Below are positions 19,044 to 27,649 of a stretch of 64,000 bases of DNA, piece after piece. Position numbers and translations under genes: made by a program. Every line of letters starts with the position of its first letter. The stretch's first letter is position 1. Source of the DNA: Sphaerotilus montanus (GTDB lineage: Bacteria; Pseudomonadota; Gammaproteobacteria; Burkholderiales; Burkholderiaceae_C); NCBI RefSeq assembly GCF_013410775.1, contig NZ_JACCFH010000001.1:1364001-1428000 (forward strand). The letters are read 5' to 3'. The notes under the pieces are model-generated. The model was not told where the DNA came from and ran no database searches. It saw only the letters and a program-made list of their open reading frames with translations.

Positions 19044-19919
19044 ATGTCTGACGCACACGACCAGCCCCGCGCGCTGTATCCCACCGGCCTGATCTCCTTC
19101 AACGGCCAGCCTGCCGTGCACCTGCGCTCGCCCAACGGCGCGCAGGCGACCATCCTGCTGCACGGCGCCCACGTCGTGTCGTGGATCCCGGCCGGCCACG
19201 AGGAACAGCTTTATCTGTCGCCCGAGACGAAGTACGGCGACAGTGCGGCGGTGCGCGGCGGCGTGCCGGTGATCTTTCCGCAGTTCAACCAGCAAGGCCC
19301 GCTGCCCAAGCACGGCTTCGCCCGCAACCGGGCGTGGCAGGTGCAGGAGGCACAGGTCCGCGGCGAACACGCCTTCGCGGTGCTGACGCTCAGCGACGAC
19401 GAGGCCACCCGCGCGATCTGGCCGCACGCCTTCACGCTGGAGATGACCGTCAGCGTCGACGACCGCCGGCTGGAGATGGAACTGGCCGTGCTCAACACCG
19501 GCGAGACCACGATCGAGTTCCAGGCCGCGCTGCACACCTACCTCGGCTGCGGCGACGTGCGCCACGCGCAGCTCGAAGGCCTGCTCGACCAGAACTACCA
19601 CGACGCCGTGCTCGACCAGCCGCGCCAGCAGTGGATCGACGTCGTCACCATCGCGCAGGAAATCGACCGCATCTACTGGAACGCCCCGAAGGAGCTGACC
19701 CTGCGCGAAACGGGCCGGCGACTGCTGATCCAGTCGCATGCGTTCGATGACGTGGTGGTGTGGAATCCGGGGCCGGAGAAATGCGCCGCGCTGCCGGACA
19801 TGCCGGACGACGACTGGCTGCAGATGCTCTGCGTCGAGGCCGCGCAGATCGGCGACCGGGTGCGGCTGGCGGGTGGGCAGGAGTGGGCGGCGATGCAGAC
19901 GCTGGTGATCGCGGACTGA
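19044..19919 (+). CDS. D-hexose-6-phosphate mutarotase / aldose-1-epimerase-like protein (YeaD family)
   Basis: 291 residues from ATG 19044, chosen because AAGGA lies upstream; an earlier ATG overlapping the hemL stop is possible. The galactose-mutarotase beta-sandwich is recognisable from LHGAHVVSWIPAGHEEQLYLS near the N-terminus, the RGGVPVIFPQF substrate-binding segment, the KHGFARNRAWQV histidine motif and ALHTYLGCGDV. YeaD-type enzymes interconvert glucose-6-phosphate anomers. Context gives no pathway link. Its stop is followed at once by the GTG of the FAD oxidoreductase. Confidence 0.88.
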   Translation: MSDAHDQPRALYPTGLISFNGQPAVHLRSPNGAQATILLHGAHVVSWIPAGHEEQLYLSPETKYGDSAAVRGGVPVIFPQFNQQGPLPKHGFARNRAWQVQEAQVRGEHAFAVLTLSDDEATRAIWPHAFTLEMTVSVDDRRLEMELAVLNTGETTIEFQAALHTYLGCGDVRHAQLEGLLDQNYHDAVLDQPRQQWIDVVTIAQEIDRIYWNAPKELTLRETGRRLLIQSHAFDDVVVWNPGPEKCAALPDMPDDDWLQMLCVEAAQIGDRVRLAGGQEWAAMQTLVIAD

Positions 19920-19920
19920 C

Positions 19921-21159
19921 GTGACCGCCACCATCCTGGTGCTCGGCGCCGGCATGGTCGGCACCTGCACCGCGCTGCACCTCCAGCAACGCGGCTTCGA
20001 CGTCACGCTGATCGACCGCCGCCCGCCCGGCCAGGAAACCTCCTTCGGCAACGCCGGGCTGATCCAGGGCGAGTCGGTCGAGCCGTATCCCTTCCCGCGT
20101 GACCCCGGCTTCCTGCTCGACGTGGCGCTCGGGCGTGGGGCGGAGGTGCATTGGCATCTGCGCGGCCTGTGGCAGATGGCGGGGCCGCTGCTGCGGTATT
20201 TCCGGAACTCCCACCCGCAGGCCCACACCGTGGCGACGCAGCACTACAGCCGCCTGATCGCTCACGCCACGGCCGAACACGCGCCGCTGATCGCCGCCGC
20301 CGGGGCGGAGGATCTGGTGGTGCGCGAGGGATTCCGCTTCGGGTTCCGCACAGCGCGGGCCTTTGACGAGGGGGTGCAGCGGGCCCGGGCGCTGGAAGCG
20401 GGTTTCGGCGTGCGGCACCGGGTCGAGGACGGCGCGGCGCTGGCCAAGGCCGAACCCGCGCTGCGCCAGACGCTGGCCGGCGCCGTGCATTGGCTCGATC
20501 CCTGGGCGGTGCGCAACCCGGGCGCGCTGGTGCAACGCTATGCCGCGCTGTTCGTCGCCCGCGGTGGGCGGGTGCTGACCGGCGACGCGACCACGCTGCA
20601 ACGCGCGGGCGCCGCCTGGAGCGTGCAGACCGACGCCGGCCGCGTGGAGGCGGCACAGGCCGTCCTCGCGCTCGGGCCGTGGGCGGACGGGCTGATCCGC
20701 ACGCTGGGCTACCGTTTCCCGCTGTTCCTCAAGCGCGGCTACCACCAGCACTACCGCGCCCCGGTCACGCTGCGCCAGCCGCTGCTGGACGCCGAGCGGG
20801 GCTATGTGCTGGCGCCGATGGAGCAGGGATTGCGGCTGACCACGGGCGCGGAGTTCGCGCCGATCGACGCGCCCGCCACCCCGGTGCAACTCGCCAAGGC
20901 GGAAGCCCTCGCCCGCGAGTGGGTCGACCTGGGCGAACCCGTGGCCGGCGCGCCGTGGCTGGGCGCGCGGCCCTGCACGGCGGACATGCTGCCCGTGATG
21001 GGGCCGGCGCCGCGACATCCGGGGCTGTGGTTCAACTTCGGGCATGCGCACCAGGGGTTCACGCTGGGGCCGGTGGCGGGGCGGCTGGTGGCGGAGATGG
21101 TGGCGGGGGAGCGGACGTGGATTGATGCGGGGGCGTATTGGCCGGGGCGGTTTGGCTGA
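19921..21159 (+). CDS. FAD-dependent oxidoreductase, DadA-like (D-amino-acid dehydrogenase family)
   Basis: 412 residues from a GTG one base after the preceding stop. An N-terminal Rossmann dinucleotide motif VLGAGMVGTCTALHL (residues 6-20) and the GSVEPYPFPRDPG-like segment (GESVEPYPFPRDPG) are typical of DAO/DadA-type enzymes, as is the C-terminal FNFGHAHQGFTLGPVAGRLV. It likely oxidises an amine or amino acid substrate while reducing a quinone or oxygen; the substrate cannot be read from sequence. No alanine racemase neighbour is present, so a DadA role is not supported by context. Confidence 0.85.
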   Translation: MTATILVLGAGMVGTCTALHLQQRGFDVTLIDRRPPGQETSFGNAGLIQGESVEPYPFPRDPGFLLDVALGRGAEVHWHLRGLWQMAGPLLRYFRNSHPQAHTVATQHYSRLIAHATAEHAPLIAAAGAEDLVVREGFRFGFRTARAFDEGVQRARALEAGFGVRHRVEDGAALAKAEPALRQTLAGAVHWLDPWAVRNPGALVQRYAALFVARGGRVLTGDATTLQRAGAAWSVQTDAGRVEAAQAVLALGPWADGLIRTLGYRFPLFLKRGYHQHYRAPVTLRQPLLDAERGYVLAPMEQGLRLTTGAEFAPIDAPATPVQLAKAEALAREWVDLGEPVAGAPWLGARPCTADMLPVMGPAPRHPGLWFNFGHAHQGFTLGPVAGRLVAEMVAGERTWIDAGAYWPGRFG

Positions 21160-21173
21160 GATCAGAAGAGGCT

Positions 21174-22418
21174 CTAGGCACCCAGACGCGCAACCAGCCG
21201 CCGTGTCATCGACTTCACTTCCACGGCCAGTTGCCCCGCAAAGATCCGCCCACTCGGGGTGAGCTGAGGGGAGATCTCGCTCACCGCCTGGTCGATCGCC
21301 GCCGGCACCTTAGCCGCCAGCGTCCGCGCCACCGATTGCAGGTAGCGGGGTCCCATGCCGAGCTGTTCCGCCAACCCCTGCACCTGCGCCGCCCCCATCT
21401 GGCCGGGCAACACCTCGCCCCCGAGATTGAACGCGAACTCCTTCGACAGCCCCGGATAGACCCGCGTGCACATCAGGTCATAGAACGGCGTGAGCCGCAC
21501 CCCCTGCCCTGGCCGCCAGTAGACCGACAGGTTCTTGGCGTGGCTGTCGTTGTTGCCCACGTACAGGTTGAAGAAGAGCCATTGCACGAGGGCCTGCAGA
21601 TCCTGGGCGGGGCTGCTGCTGTACTGGCGCAGGATCTGGGCGCAGCGCACCACGCCGGGACCGCCTTCCTTCTCGTACTTCCGCTCCGAGGCGATGCCCG
21701 CGAGCTGGCAGAAGTCGTACTGGATCAGCCGCCCCAGCGCGCCGTCGTCGCGGATGAACCGGTCGAACCGCTCGACGACGCAGGCGCGGGTCAGCGGCTC
21801 GTAAAACACCTGGGCCGTACGCAAGCCGCAGTGGGCCGCCGTACGCATGATGATCGCCTCGTTGGCAGCGGACTCGCGGACCTTGGGCAGCCGCCGGATG
21901 TCGGGCTTGAGGATGTGCGTGGACGGTGCCGCCCCCTTCGGCAGCAGCGGCGTCTGGCCGTCCAGGATCGCGATCGAGGCCTTGTCCTGTGCGCCGGCCA
22001 AGGAGATGCGGGTGTGGCCGTCCTCGGTCTGAATCGCGGCTGCCGATCGATTCCGGATCGTGTCGGCCAAGGCAGCCCAAGTCGTGGGTTCGTACACCGC
22101 GGGCTGTGGCAACTGCCCCTGCGGCAGCAGTACGAAGGCACCCGCCGTGTCACCCGCCACTTCGCGCAGCAGGGCAAACAGCGTGGACGCCTTGCGCTGC
22201 TGCGACAGGTAGACCCGCAAGTCCCCTTCCGGCAGCAGGTTCTCAAAAAACGCCAGCACCTCGGGCGACGTGATCAGGCCGGGTTGCAGCCGGATCGCGG
22301 ACAGCGGGAAGGCACCAGGACGCGCCAGCCAGGTCGGCGCATACGTGAAGCTCACCGGCTCGGTGTCGTGAAGCGTGCCGACGCACTCGTCGTCATGGAA
22401 GACATCCAACGCGGTCAC
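21174..22418 (-). CDS. hipA: HipA-type toxin (serine/threonine kinase)
   Basis: 414 residues. The HipA N-terminal subdomain begins MTALDVFHDDECVGTL with the FFENLLPEG motif; the kinase part has the SLAGAQDK glycine-rich loop, the catalytic NNDSHAKN and the metal-binding PFYDLMCT. All residues needed for phosphorylation are intact. In E. coli HipA phosphorylates glutamyl-tRNA synthetase and causes growth arrest and persistence. It overlaps the hipB stop by four bases, the usual antitoxin-first arrangement. Confidence 0.95.
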   Translation of the reverse strand: MTALDVFHDDECVGTLHDTEPVSFTYAPTWLARPGAFPLSAIRLQPGLITSPEVLAFFENLLPEGDLRVYLSQQRKASTLFALLREVAGDTAGAFVLLPQGQLPQPAVYEPTTWAALADTIRNRSAAAIQTEDGHTRISLAGAQDKASIAILDGQTPLLPKGAAPSTHILKPDIRRLPKVRESAANEAIIMRTAAHCGLRTAQVFYEPLTRACVVERFDRFIRDDGALGRLIQYDFCQLAGIASERKYEKEGGPGVVRCAQILRQYSSSPAQDLQALVQWLFFNLYVGNNDSHAKNLSVYWRPGQGVRLTPFYDLMCTRVYPGLSKEFAFNLGGEVLPGQMGAAQVQGLAEQLGMGPRYLQSVARTLAAKVPAAIDQAVSEISPQLTPSGRIFAGQLAVEVKSMTRRLVARLGA

Positions 22419-22690
22419 AGCGCCGACCTCGACGCCTTCGACCGCACCGTCACCTCCAGGCCCAGCAGCTCCAGCACATCCAGCACCTTCTGCAACTGCA
22501 CAGTCGGCTTGCCCTTCTCAATGTCCACGATCAGGCGGTTGCCGGTGTTGCCGATGCCGGCCAGGTCGATCTGACGCAAGCCCTGGGACTGGCGCTGCGC
22601 ACGCACCACCTGGCCGATGTCGGCGGCGGTGCGCAGCACCACAGGATGATCAAAATGACCGATCGGGATTTTTTGAGATTCATCAGGCAT
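22415..22690 (-). CDS. hipB: HipB-type antitoxin (HTH repressor)
   Basis: 91 residues, with an XRE-type helix-turn-helix in RTAADIGQVVRAQRQSQGLRQ and NRLIVDIEKGKPTVQLQKVLDVLELLGLEV, a characteristic HipB signature. A GGAG ribosome-binding site precedes the ATG at 22688-22690. It should neutralise HipA and bind the palindromes just upstream (22703-22762). The short flank and start codons are more AT-rich than the surrounding genes, consistent with a mobile module. Confidence 0.94.
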   Translation of the reverse strand: MPDESQKIPIGHFDHPVVLRTAADIGQVVRAQRQSQGLRQIDLAGIGNTGNRLIVDIEKGKPTVQLQKVLDVLELLGLEVTVRSKASRSAL

Positions 22691-22702
22691 CGGTGATCTC
22701 CG

Positions 22703-22722
22703 AAATTACCGTTCGGTAATTT
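22703..22722. promoter_or_regulatory. HipB operator candidate 1
   Basis: AAATTACCG TT CGGTAATTT is a 20-base inverted repeat with perfect 9-base arms, located 13 bases upstream of the hipB start codon. Position and symmetry fit an autoregulatory HipB operator; binding is inferred. Confidence 0.7.
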
Positions 22723-22745
22723 AAGACGAACATCGCGCGACGTCT

Positions 22746-22762
22746 ATCGGAAAATTACCGAT
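22746..22762. promoter_or_regulatory. HipB operator candidate 2
   Basis: ATCGG-N7-CCGAT forms a second inverted repeat whose right half includes AAATTACCG, identical to the left arm of operator 1 (22703-22711). It lies about 56 bases upstream of hipB, so the two sites could bind HipB dimers cooperatively across the promoter. Confidence 0.6.
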
Positions 22763-22803
22763 CAGAAATTCATGGTCGGACGTGGTTGCCCGCTGGCGGA
22801 ACA

Positions 22804-23856
22804 TCAGCCCAGACACACCCCGATCTCCCGCGCACACGCCAGCAAGGCGTGGTCCGCCGGCACACACCGGTTCTGCCCCGCCACCGACGCCAGCGCCACG
22901 CTGCTCAGGCGCCCGCCCTGCAGCGTCACCATCCGCCCGAATTCGCCGCGCCGCAGCAGCCGCGCCGCCTCGTTGCCGTACTGCGTCGCCAGCACGCGGT
23001 CGAAGGGCGTCGGACTGCCGCCGCGCTGCACATGGCCCAGCACCGTCGCGCGCACCTCGCTGGCCAGCAGCGGCTGCAGTTGCGCCCGCAGCCTGTGGGC
23101 GACACCGCCGAGGCGGATCGGATCGGGGCTGCCGGCGACGGTGCGCTCCACCGTCATCGCGCCGCCGGCCGGCTTCGCCCCTTCGGCGATGCAGACCAGC
23201 GTGGCGCGCCGCCGGGCGCTGCGGGCGCGGCAGACCTCGGCGATGCGGGCCACGTCGTAGTCGATCTCCGGCAGCAGGATCACGTCGGCCGCACCCGCGA
23301 TGCCCGCCTCCAGCGCGATCCAGCCGGCGTAGCGGCCCATGGTCTCGACGATCATCACGCGGCCGTGGCTCTGGCCGGTGGTCTGCACGCGCTCCAGCGC
23401 GTCGGTGACGGTGGCGACCGCCGTGTCGAAGCCGAAGCTGCGCTCGCAGCCGGCGATGTCGTTGTCGATCGTCTTGGGCACGCCCACCATCGGCACGCCG
23501 CCCACCGCGCCAAGCCGCGCGGCGATCGTCATCGTCCCGTCGCCGCCGATGGCAACCAGCGCGTCCAGGCCGAGTTCGCGCTGGTAGGCGACCACATCGG
23601 CCGACACATCGGCACCGCGCCAGGCGAAGGGGCTGGCGGTGTTGCTGGTGCCGAGGATGGTGCCGCCGATGGCGAGGATGCCGCTGACGTCGTCCCAGCC
23701 CAGCGGGCGCACGCGGCGCTCGATCAGGCCGAGGAAACCGTCCTCGATGCCGATCACCTCGGCGCCGCACTGGCGGATCAGCGACTTGGTGACGGCGCGC
23801 AGCACCGCGTTGAGACCGGGGCAGTCGCCGCCGCCGGTGAGGAGTCCGATGCGCAT
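22804..23856 (-). CDS. pfkA: 6-phosphofructokinase (PfkA family, phosphoryl donor uncertain)
   Basis: 350 residues. LLTGGGDCPGLNAVLRAV at the N-terminus, GGDGT at 104-108 and PKTIDND at 127-133 place it in the PfkA family. A glycine at the third variable site of GGDGT (position 107) is the ATP-type residue, while lysine in PKTIDND is the PPi-type residue. Such mixed signatures occur in group III phosphofructokinases. It catalyses fructose 6-phosphate phosphorylation, or works reversibly if pyrophosphate is the donor. It is divergent from mpl across an 83-base gap. Confidence 0.93.
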   Translation of the reverse strand: MRIGLLTGGGDCPGLNAVLRAVTKSLIRQCGAEVIGIEDGFLGLIERRVRPLGWDDVSGILAIGGTILGTSNTASPFAWRGADVSADVVAYQRELGLDALVAIGGDGTMTIAARLGAVGGVPMVGVPKTIDNDIAGCERSFGFDTAVATVTDALERVQTTGQSHGRVMIVETMGRYAGWIALEAGIAGAADVILLPEIDYDVARIAEVCRARSARRRATLVCIAEGAKPAGGAMTVERTVAGSPDPIRLGGVAHRLRAQLQPLLASEVRATVLGHVQRGGSPTPFDRVLATQYGNEAARLLRRGEFGRMVTLQGGRLSSVALASVAGQNRCVPADHALLACAREIGVCLG

Positions 23857-23939
23857 GAACAGGTCCTTTCAAACTGTCCGCCCAGTCTAGGGCGCGTCCG
23901 TGTGATCACGGCACCGGTGCGCTCCTAGAATGGCCGCCC

Positions 23940-25310
23940 ATGCACATCCACATCCTCGGCATCTGCGGCACCTTCATGGGTGGTGTCGCCGCACTGGCCC
24001 GCGAAGCCGGCCACCGCGTCACCGGCTGCGACGCCAATGTCTACCCGCCGATGAGCGACCAGCTCCGCGCCCTCGGCATCGACCTCATCGAAGGGTTCTC
24101 GCCCGACCAGCTGGCGCTGAACCCCGACCTCTACGTCGTCGGCAACGTCGTCAGCCGCGGCAATGCGCTGATGGAGGCCATCCTCGACGCCGGCCTGCCC
24201 TACACCAGCGGCCCGCAGTGGCTGGCCGAGAACGTGCTGCAGGGCCGGCACGTGCTGGCGGTGGCCGGCACGCACGGCAAGACCACGACCACTTCGATGC
24301 TGGCGTGGATCCTCGAACACGCGGGGCTGGAGCCGGGTTTCCTGGTCGGCGGCGTGCCGCAGAACTTCGGCGTCTCGGCCCGGCTCGGCCGCGTGGCGCC
24401 GGGCGCGCCGTTCGTGATCGAAGCGGACGAGTACGACACCGCCTTCTTCGACAAGCGCAGCAAGTTCGTCCACTACCGCCCGCGCACCGCCATCCTCAAC
24501 AACCTCGAATACGACCACGCCGACATCTTCCCGGATCTGGCCGCCATCGAGACGCAGTTCCACCACCTCGTGCGCACGGTGCCGTCGCAGGGGCGGCTGG
24601 TCGTCAACATCCGCGAGGACGCGCTGAAGACGGTGCTCGCCCGCGGCTGCTGGACACCGGTGCAGTTCTTCGGCGCCCGCAAGGAAGAACCCGGCGCGCT
24701 GCGCAGCCGCGGCGAGCCACACGCCTTCGACGTGCTGCGCGGCAGCATGAAGGTCGGCCGCGTCGACTGGTCGCTGCTGGGCGAACACAACCAGCTCAAC
24801 GCGCTGGCCGCCATCGGCGCCGCCGAACAGGTCGGCGTCAGCCCCGCGGTGGCGGGCGAGGCGCTGAGTCTGTTCGAGAACGTCCGCCGCCGCATGGAGC
24901 TGCGCGGCGAGGCCGGCGGCGTGAAGGTCTACGACGACTTCGCCCACCACCCGACGGCGATCCGCACCACCGTCGACGGCCTGCGCCGGCGCATCGGCGA
25001 CACGGCGCGCATCCTGGCGGTGTTCGAGCCGCGCTCCAACACGATGAAGCTCGGGGCGATGAAGTCGCAGTTGCCGTGGGCGCTGGAGGAGGCCGATCTG
25101 TCCTTCTGCCACAGCGCAGGACTCACCTGGGACGCCCGCGAGGCGCTGTCGCCGATGGGCAAGCAGGCGCGGGTCTGCGACACGATTCCCGAGCTGGTGG
25201 ACGCCGTCGTGCGGCTGTCGCGCCCGGGGGACCAGGTGCTGTGCATGAGCAACGGGGGCTTCGGCGGCGTGCACGCGAAGCTGCTGGAGGCGCTGGCGAA
25301 GAAGGCGTGA
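23940..25310 (+). CDS. mpl: UDP-N-acetylmuramate:L-alanyl-gamma-D-glutamyl-meso-diaminopimelate ligase
   Basis: 456 residues, Mur ligase family. The N-terminal Rossmann domain has HIHILGICGTFMGGVAALA; the ATP-binding P-loop is VAGTHGKTTTTSMLAW (about residues 110-125); the central NLEYDHADIFPD motif and the C-terminal VYDDFAHHPTAI complete the set. Mpl recycles murein tripeptide by joining it to UDP-MurNAc in the cytoplasm. Length and motifs are standard for Mpl rather than MurC. A cotranscribed esterase gene follows four bases later. Confidence 0.95.
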   Translation: MHIHILGICGTFMGGVAALAREAGHRVTGCDANVYPPMSDQLRALGIDLIEGFSPDQLALNPDLYVVGNVVSRGNALMEAILDAGLPYTSGPQWLAENVLQGRHVLAVAGTHGKTTTTSMLAWILEHAGLEPGFLVGGVPQNFGVSARLGRVAPGAPFVIEADEYDTAFFDKRSKFVHYRPRTAILNNLEYDHADIFPDLAAIETQFHHLVRTVPSQGRLVVNIREDALKTVLARGCWTPVQFFGARKEEPGALRSRGEPHAFDVLRGSMKVGRVDWSLLGEHNQLNALAAIGAAEQVGVSPAVAGEALSLFENVRRRMELRGEAGGVKVYDDFAHHPTAIRTTVDGLRRRIGDTARILAVFEPRSNTMKLGAMKSQLPWALEEADLSFCHSAGLTWDAREALSPMGKQARVCDTIPELVDAVVRLSRPGDQVLCMSNGGFGGVHAKLLEALAKKA

Positions 25311-25314
25311 CGGC

Positions 25315-25914
25315 ATGCACCCCGCCACGCCCCACACCACCCACCTGCTCTACCTCCACGGCTTCCGCTCCTCGCCGCAGTCGATGAAGGCGCAGAAGAT
25401 GGCCGCCTGGGTCGCGGCGCACCGGCCGGACCTGACGTGGTGGTGCCCGCAACTGCCGCCCTCGCCCGCCGAGGCCATGGCGCTGGTCGCGGCCGGCACC
25501 CGCGACTGGCCCACCGACACCCGTGCCGTGATGGGCAGCTCGCTGGGCGGTTTCTACGCCACCGTGTTCGCCGAGGCGCATGGCTGCCGCGCCGTGCTGA
25601 TCAACCCGGCCATCGACCCCGCCCGCGACCTGACGAAGTACATCGGCGAGCTGACCGCGTGGCACGACCCGGCCGACCGCTTCTTCTTCCGCGCCGAGTT
25701 CATCGATGAACTACAGGCGATGGCGCCGGGTGCGCTACGCGAGCCGGCGCGCTACCAGGCCTGGGTCGCCAAGGGCGACGAGGTGCTGGACTGGCGCGAG
25801 ATGTCGGCCCGCTACGCCGGGACCGAGCTGCACCTGCTCGACGGCGGTGACCACGCGCTCAGTGACTTCGACACGCACCTGCCGGCCATGCGCGGCTTCC
25901 TGCACCTGGATTGA
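25315..25914 (+). CDS. YqiA-family alpha/beta-hydrolase (esterase)
   Basis: 199 residues, UPF0227/YqiA family of small alpha/beta hydrolases. The lid-less fold is shown by [16 protein letters not shown] at the N-terminus, the nucleophile elbow [11 protein letters not shown] (Ser76) and the histidine in GGDHALSDF near the C-terminus; the likely acid is in KGDEVLDW. The natural ester substrate is unknown. It begins four bases after mpl, so the two are probably cotranscribed. Confidence 0.9.
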   Translation: MHPATPHTTHLLYLHGFRSSPQSMKAQKMAAWVAAHRPDLTWWCPQLPPSPAEAMALVAAGTRDWPTDTRAVMGSSLGGFYATVFAEAHGCRAVLINPAIDPARDLTKYIGELTAWHDPADRFFFRAEFIDELQAMAPGALREPARYQAWVAKGDEVLDWREMSARYAGTELHLLDGGDHALSDFDTHLPAMRGFLHLD

Positions 25915-25958
25915 CCACCGATTCCAACACCCCGAAAACGAGAGAAAGCCACTCCACC

Positions 25959-26699
25959 ATGCGACTCCAAGACAAGGTCTCGATCATCACCGGCGCCGCC
26001 CAGGGCATCGGCCTGGCCACCGCACTGAAGTTCGCCCGCGAAGGCGCCGTCGTCATCGTCTGCGACATGAAGCCCGAGGCGGTGGACGCCGCGGTCGCGC
26101 AGTGCCGCGCGGCGGGCGCACGGGCGGCAGGCTTCGCCGTCAACGTCACCGACCGGGCCGCGGTCGATGCGATGGTCGCCGCCGTGAAGGCGCAGTTCGG
26201 TCGCATCGACGTGCTGGTCAACAACGCCGGCATCACCCGCGACGCGCGGCTGCAGAAGATGACCATCGAGCAGTTCGACGCGGTGATCGACGTGAACCTG
26301 CGCGCCGTCTTCCACTGCGCGCAGGCGGTGACGGACACGATGGTCGAGCAGGGCTCGGGCGTGATCCTGAACGCCAGCTCGGTCGTCGGCATCTACGGCA
26401 ACTTCGGCCAGACCAACTACGCCGCCAGCAAGTTCGGCGTCATCGGCTTCACCAAGACCTGGAGCCGCGAACTCGGGCCGAAGGGCATCCGCGTCAACGC
26501 GGTCGCGCCGGGCTTCATCGAGACGCCGATCCTCTCGACCATTCCCGACAAGGTGCTCGACGGCATGCGCGCCGAAGTGCCGCTGCGCCGCCTCGGCAAG
26601 CCGGAGGAGATCGCCAACGTGTACGCCTTCCTCGCGAGCGACGAGGCGAGCTATGTGAACGGGGCGGTGCTGGAAGTGGCGGGCGGGCTGACGGTCTAG
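25959..26699 (+). CDS. fabG: SDR-family reductase, FabG-like (3-oxoacyl-ACP / acetoacetyl-CoA reductase)
   Basis: 246 residues from ATG 25959 ([12 protein letters not shown]), preceded by a GAGAGAAAG ribosome-binding site. Rossmann TGAAQGIG (residues 11-18), NNAGITRD, the catalytic serine in [10 protein letters not shown] and YAASK (Tyr/Lys) are all present, and the C-terminus is [14 protein letters not shown]. It likely reduces a 3-oxoacyl thioester with NADPH; whether the partner is ACP or CoA, and so fatty-acid or polyhydroxyalkanoate synthesis, cannot be read from sequence. No fab or pha genes are adjacent. Confidence 0.85.
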   Translation: MRLQDKVSIITGAAQGIGLATALKFAREGAVVIVCDMKPEAVDAAVAQCRAAGARAAGFAVNVTDRAAVDAMVAAVKAQFGRIDVLVNNAGITRDARLQKMTIEQFDAVIDVNLRAVFHCAQAVTDTMVEQGSGVILNASSVVGIYGNFGQTNYAASKFGVIGFTKTWSRELGPKGIRVNAVAPGFIETPILSTIPDKVLDGMRAEVPLRRLGKPEEIANVYAFLASDEASYVNGAVLEVAGGLTV

Positions 26700-26803
26700 C
26701 CACGAGACGCCGCACTCAACTCTCCCTGCAGACCGCCGATACGACCTGAGACACGGTCCTGTGCACACGGGCGCTGCCGTGACAACACGGGAGCGTTTCA
26801 GGC

Positions 26804-27649
26804 ATGCAGCAGACGGCGATCGGATGGCGGAATGTTCGGCAGGTGGCCATGGCCATGGCCTTGCTGTGGAACGGACTGGCCGCAGCGGCCCCACACATCA
26901 TTCCGGGTGCGGGCCCGCCGGAGATCGGCCTGCGCGCCCTGGCCGCGGAATTCACGCGCCAGCGACCCGGCACCGTCATCGACATCCCCCCGAGCGTCGG
27001 CATTGCCGGGGGTCTGCGCGCCCTGCAATCGGGCGAAGCATCGGTTGCACGGCTGGCGCGGCGGCTGACCGAGGACGAGCTGCGCAGTGGCGGCCTGCAG
27101 CAGGTGGTCTACGGCGCGGACGCGGTGGTGTTCGTGACCGGCCGCGATGTGCCCGTCACCAACCTCACCGAAGCCCAGGCGCTGGCGCTGTTCAGCGGCG
27201 CCACCGACGACTGGGAGGCGCTGGGCGGCCCGCCCGCGCCGGTGCTGGTGTTCTACCGCGAGGCCAGCGAAATCGCGCACCAGGCCCTGCGGCGCCACAT
27301 CCCGGCCTTCGCGCAGGTCAAGTTCACCGCCTCGGCCAAGCTCGCGAACTCGGACACCGAGATGCGCGAGGGGCTGGCGCGCTACCGCACCGCGCTCGGC
27401 TGGATGACGCTGTCCACCTCGGATGTCCGCGATGACCGGATCCGGGCGCTGCACTTCAACGGCATCGCCGCCAGTGCCGACACGGTGGCCAGCGGTCGCT
27501 ACCCGATGAAGGTCGAGCACGTGCTGGCCTGGCGGGAATCGCAGCTCGACGAGGACCTGCGGCGCTTCCTGGCCTTCGTCACGTCGGCCGAAGGCGCGCA
27601 GGTGCTGCGCAAGCTGCAGATCGCCGTGCCCCGCGCCCAGCCGAAATGA
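26804..27649 (+). CDS. PstS-like periplasmic substrate-binding protein coupled to a diguanylate cyclase
   Basis: 281 residues. An N-terminal hydrophobic stretch (about 14-28, VAMAMALLWNGLAAAA) followed by AAP looks like a Sec signal peptide. The mature part resembles PstS-type phosphate-binding proteins: PGAGPPEIGLRALAAEF at the start, the two-lobe repeat with VVYGADAVVFVTGRDVP and LTEAQALALFSGATDDWEALGG (PstS hinge segment), and VLVFYREASEIAH. No permease or ATPase follows; instead it shares an ATGA overlap with the downstream GGDEF gene. I infer a sensory rather than a transport role; the ligand may be phosphate or another anion. Confidence 0.75.
   Translation: MQQTAIGWRNVRQVAMAMALLWNGLAAAAPHIIPGAGPPEIGLRALAAEFTRQRPGTVIDIPPSVGIAGGLRALQSGEASVARLARRLTEDELRSGGLQQVVYGADAVVFVTGRDVPVTNLTEAQALALFSGATDDWEALGGPPAPVLVFYREASEIAHQALRRHIPAFAQVKFTASAKLANSDTEMREGLARYRTALGWMTLSTSDVRDDRIRALHFNGIAASADTVASGRYPMKVEHVLAWRESQLDEDLRRFLAFVTSAEGAQVLRKLQIAVPRAQPK

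Noticed and set aside
21174-22762. Genomic island around hipBA
   Set aside because: No integrase, transposase, direct repeats or tRNA is present nearby; only a slight AT rise in the control region, so no island boundary can be supported.
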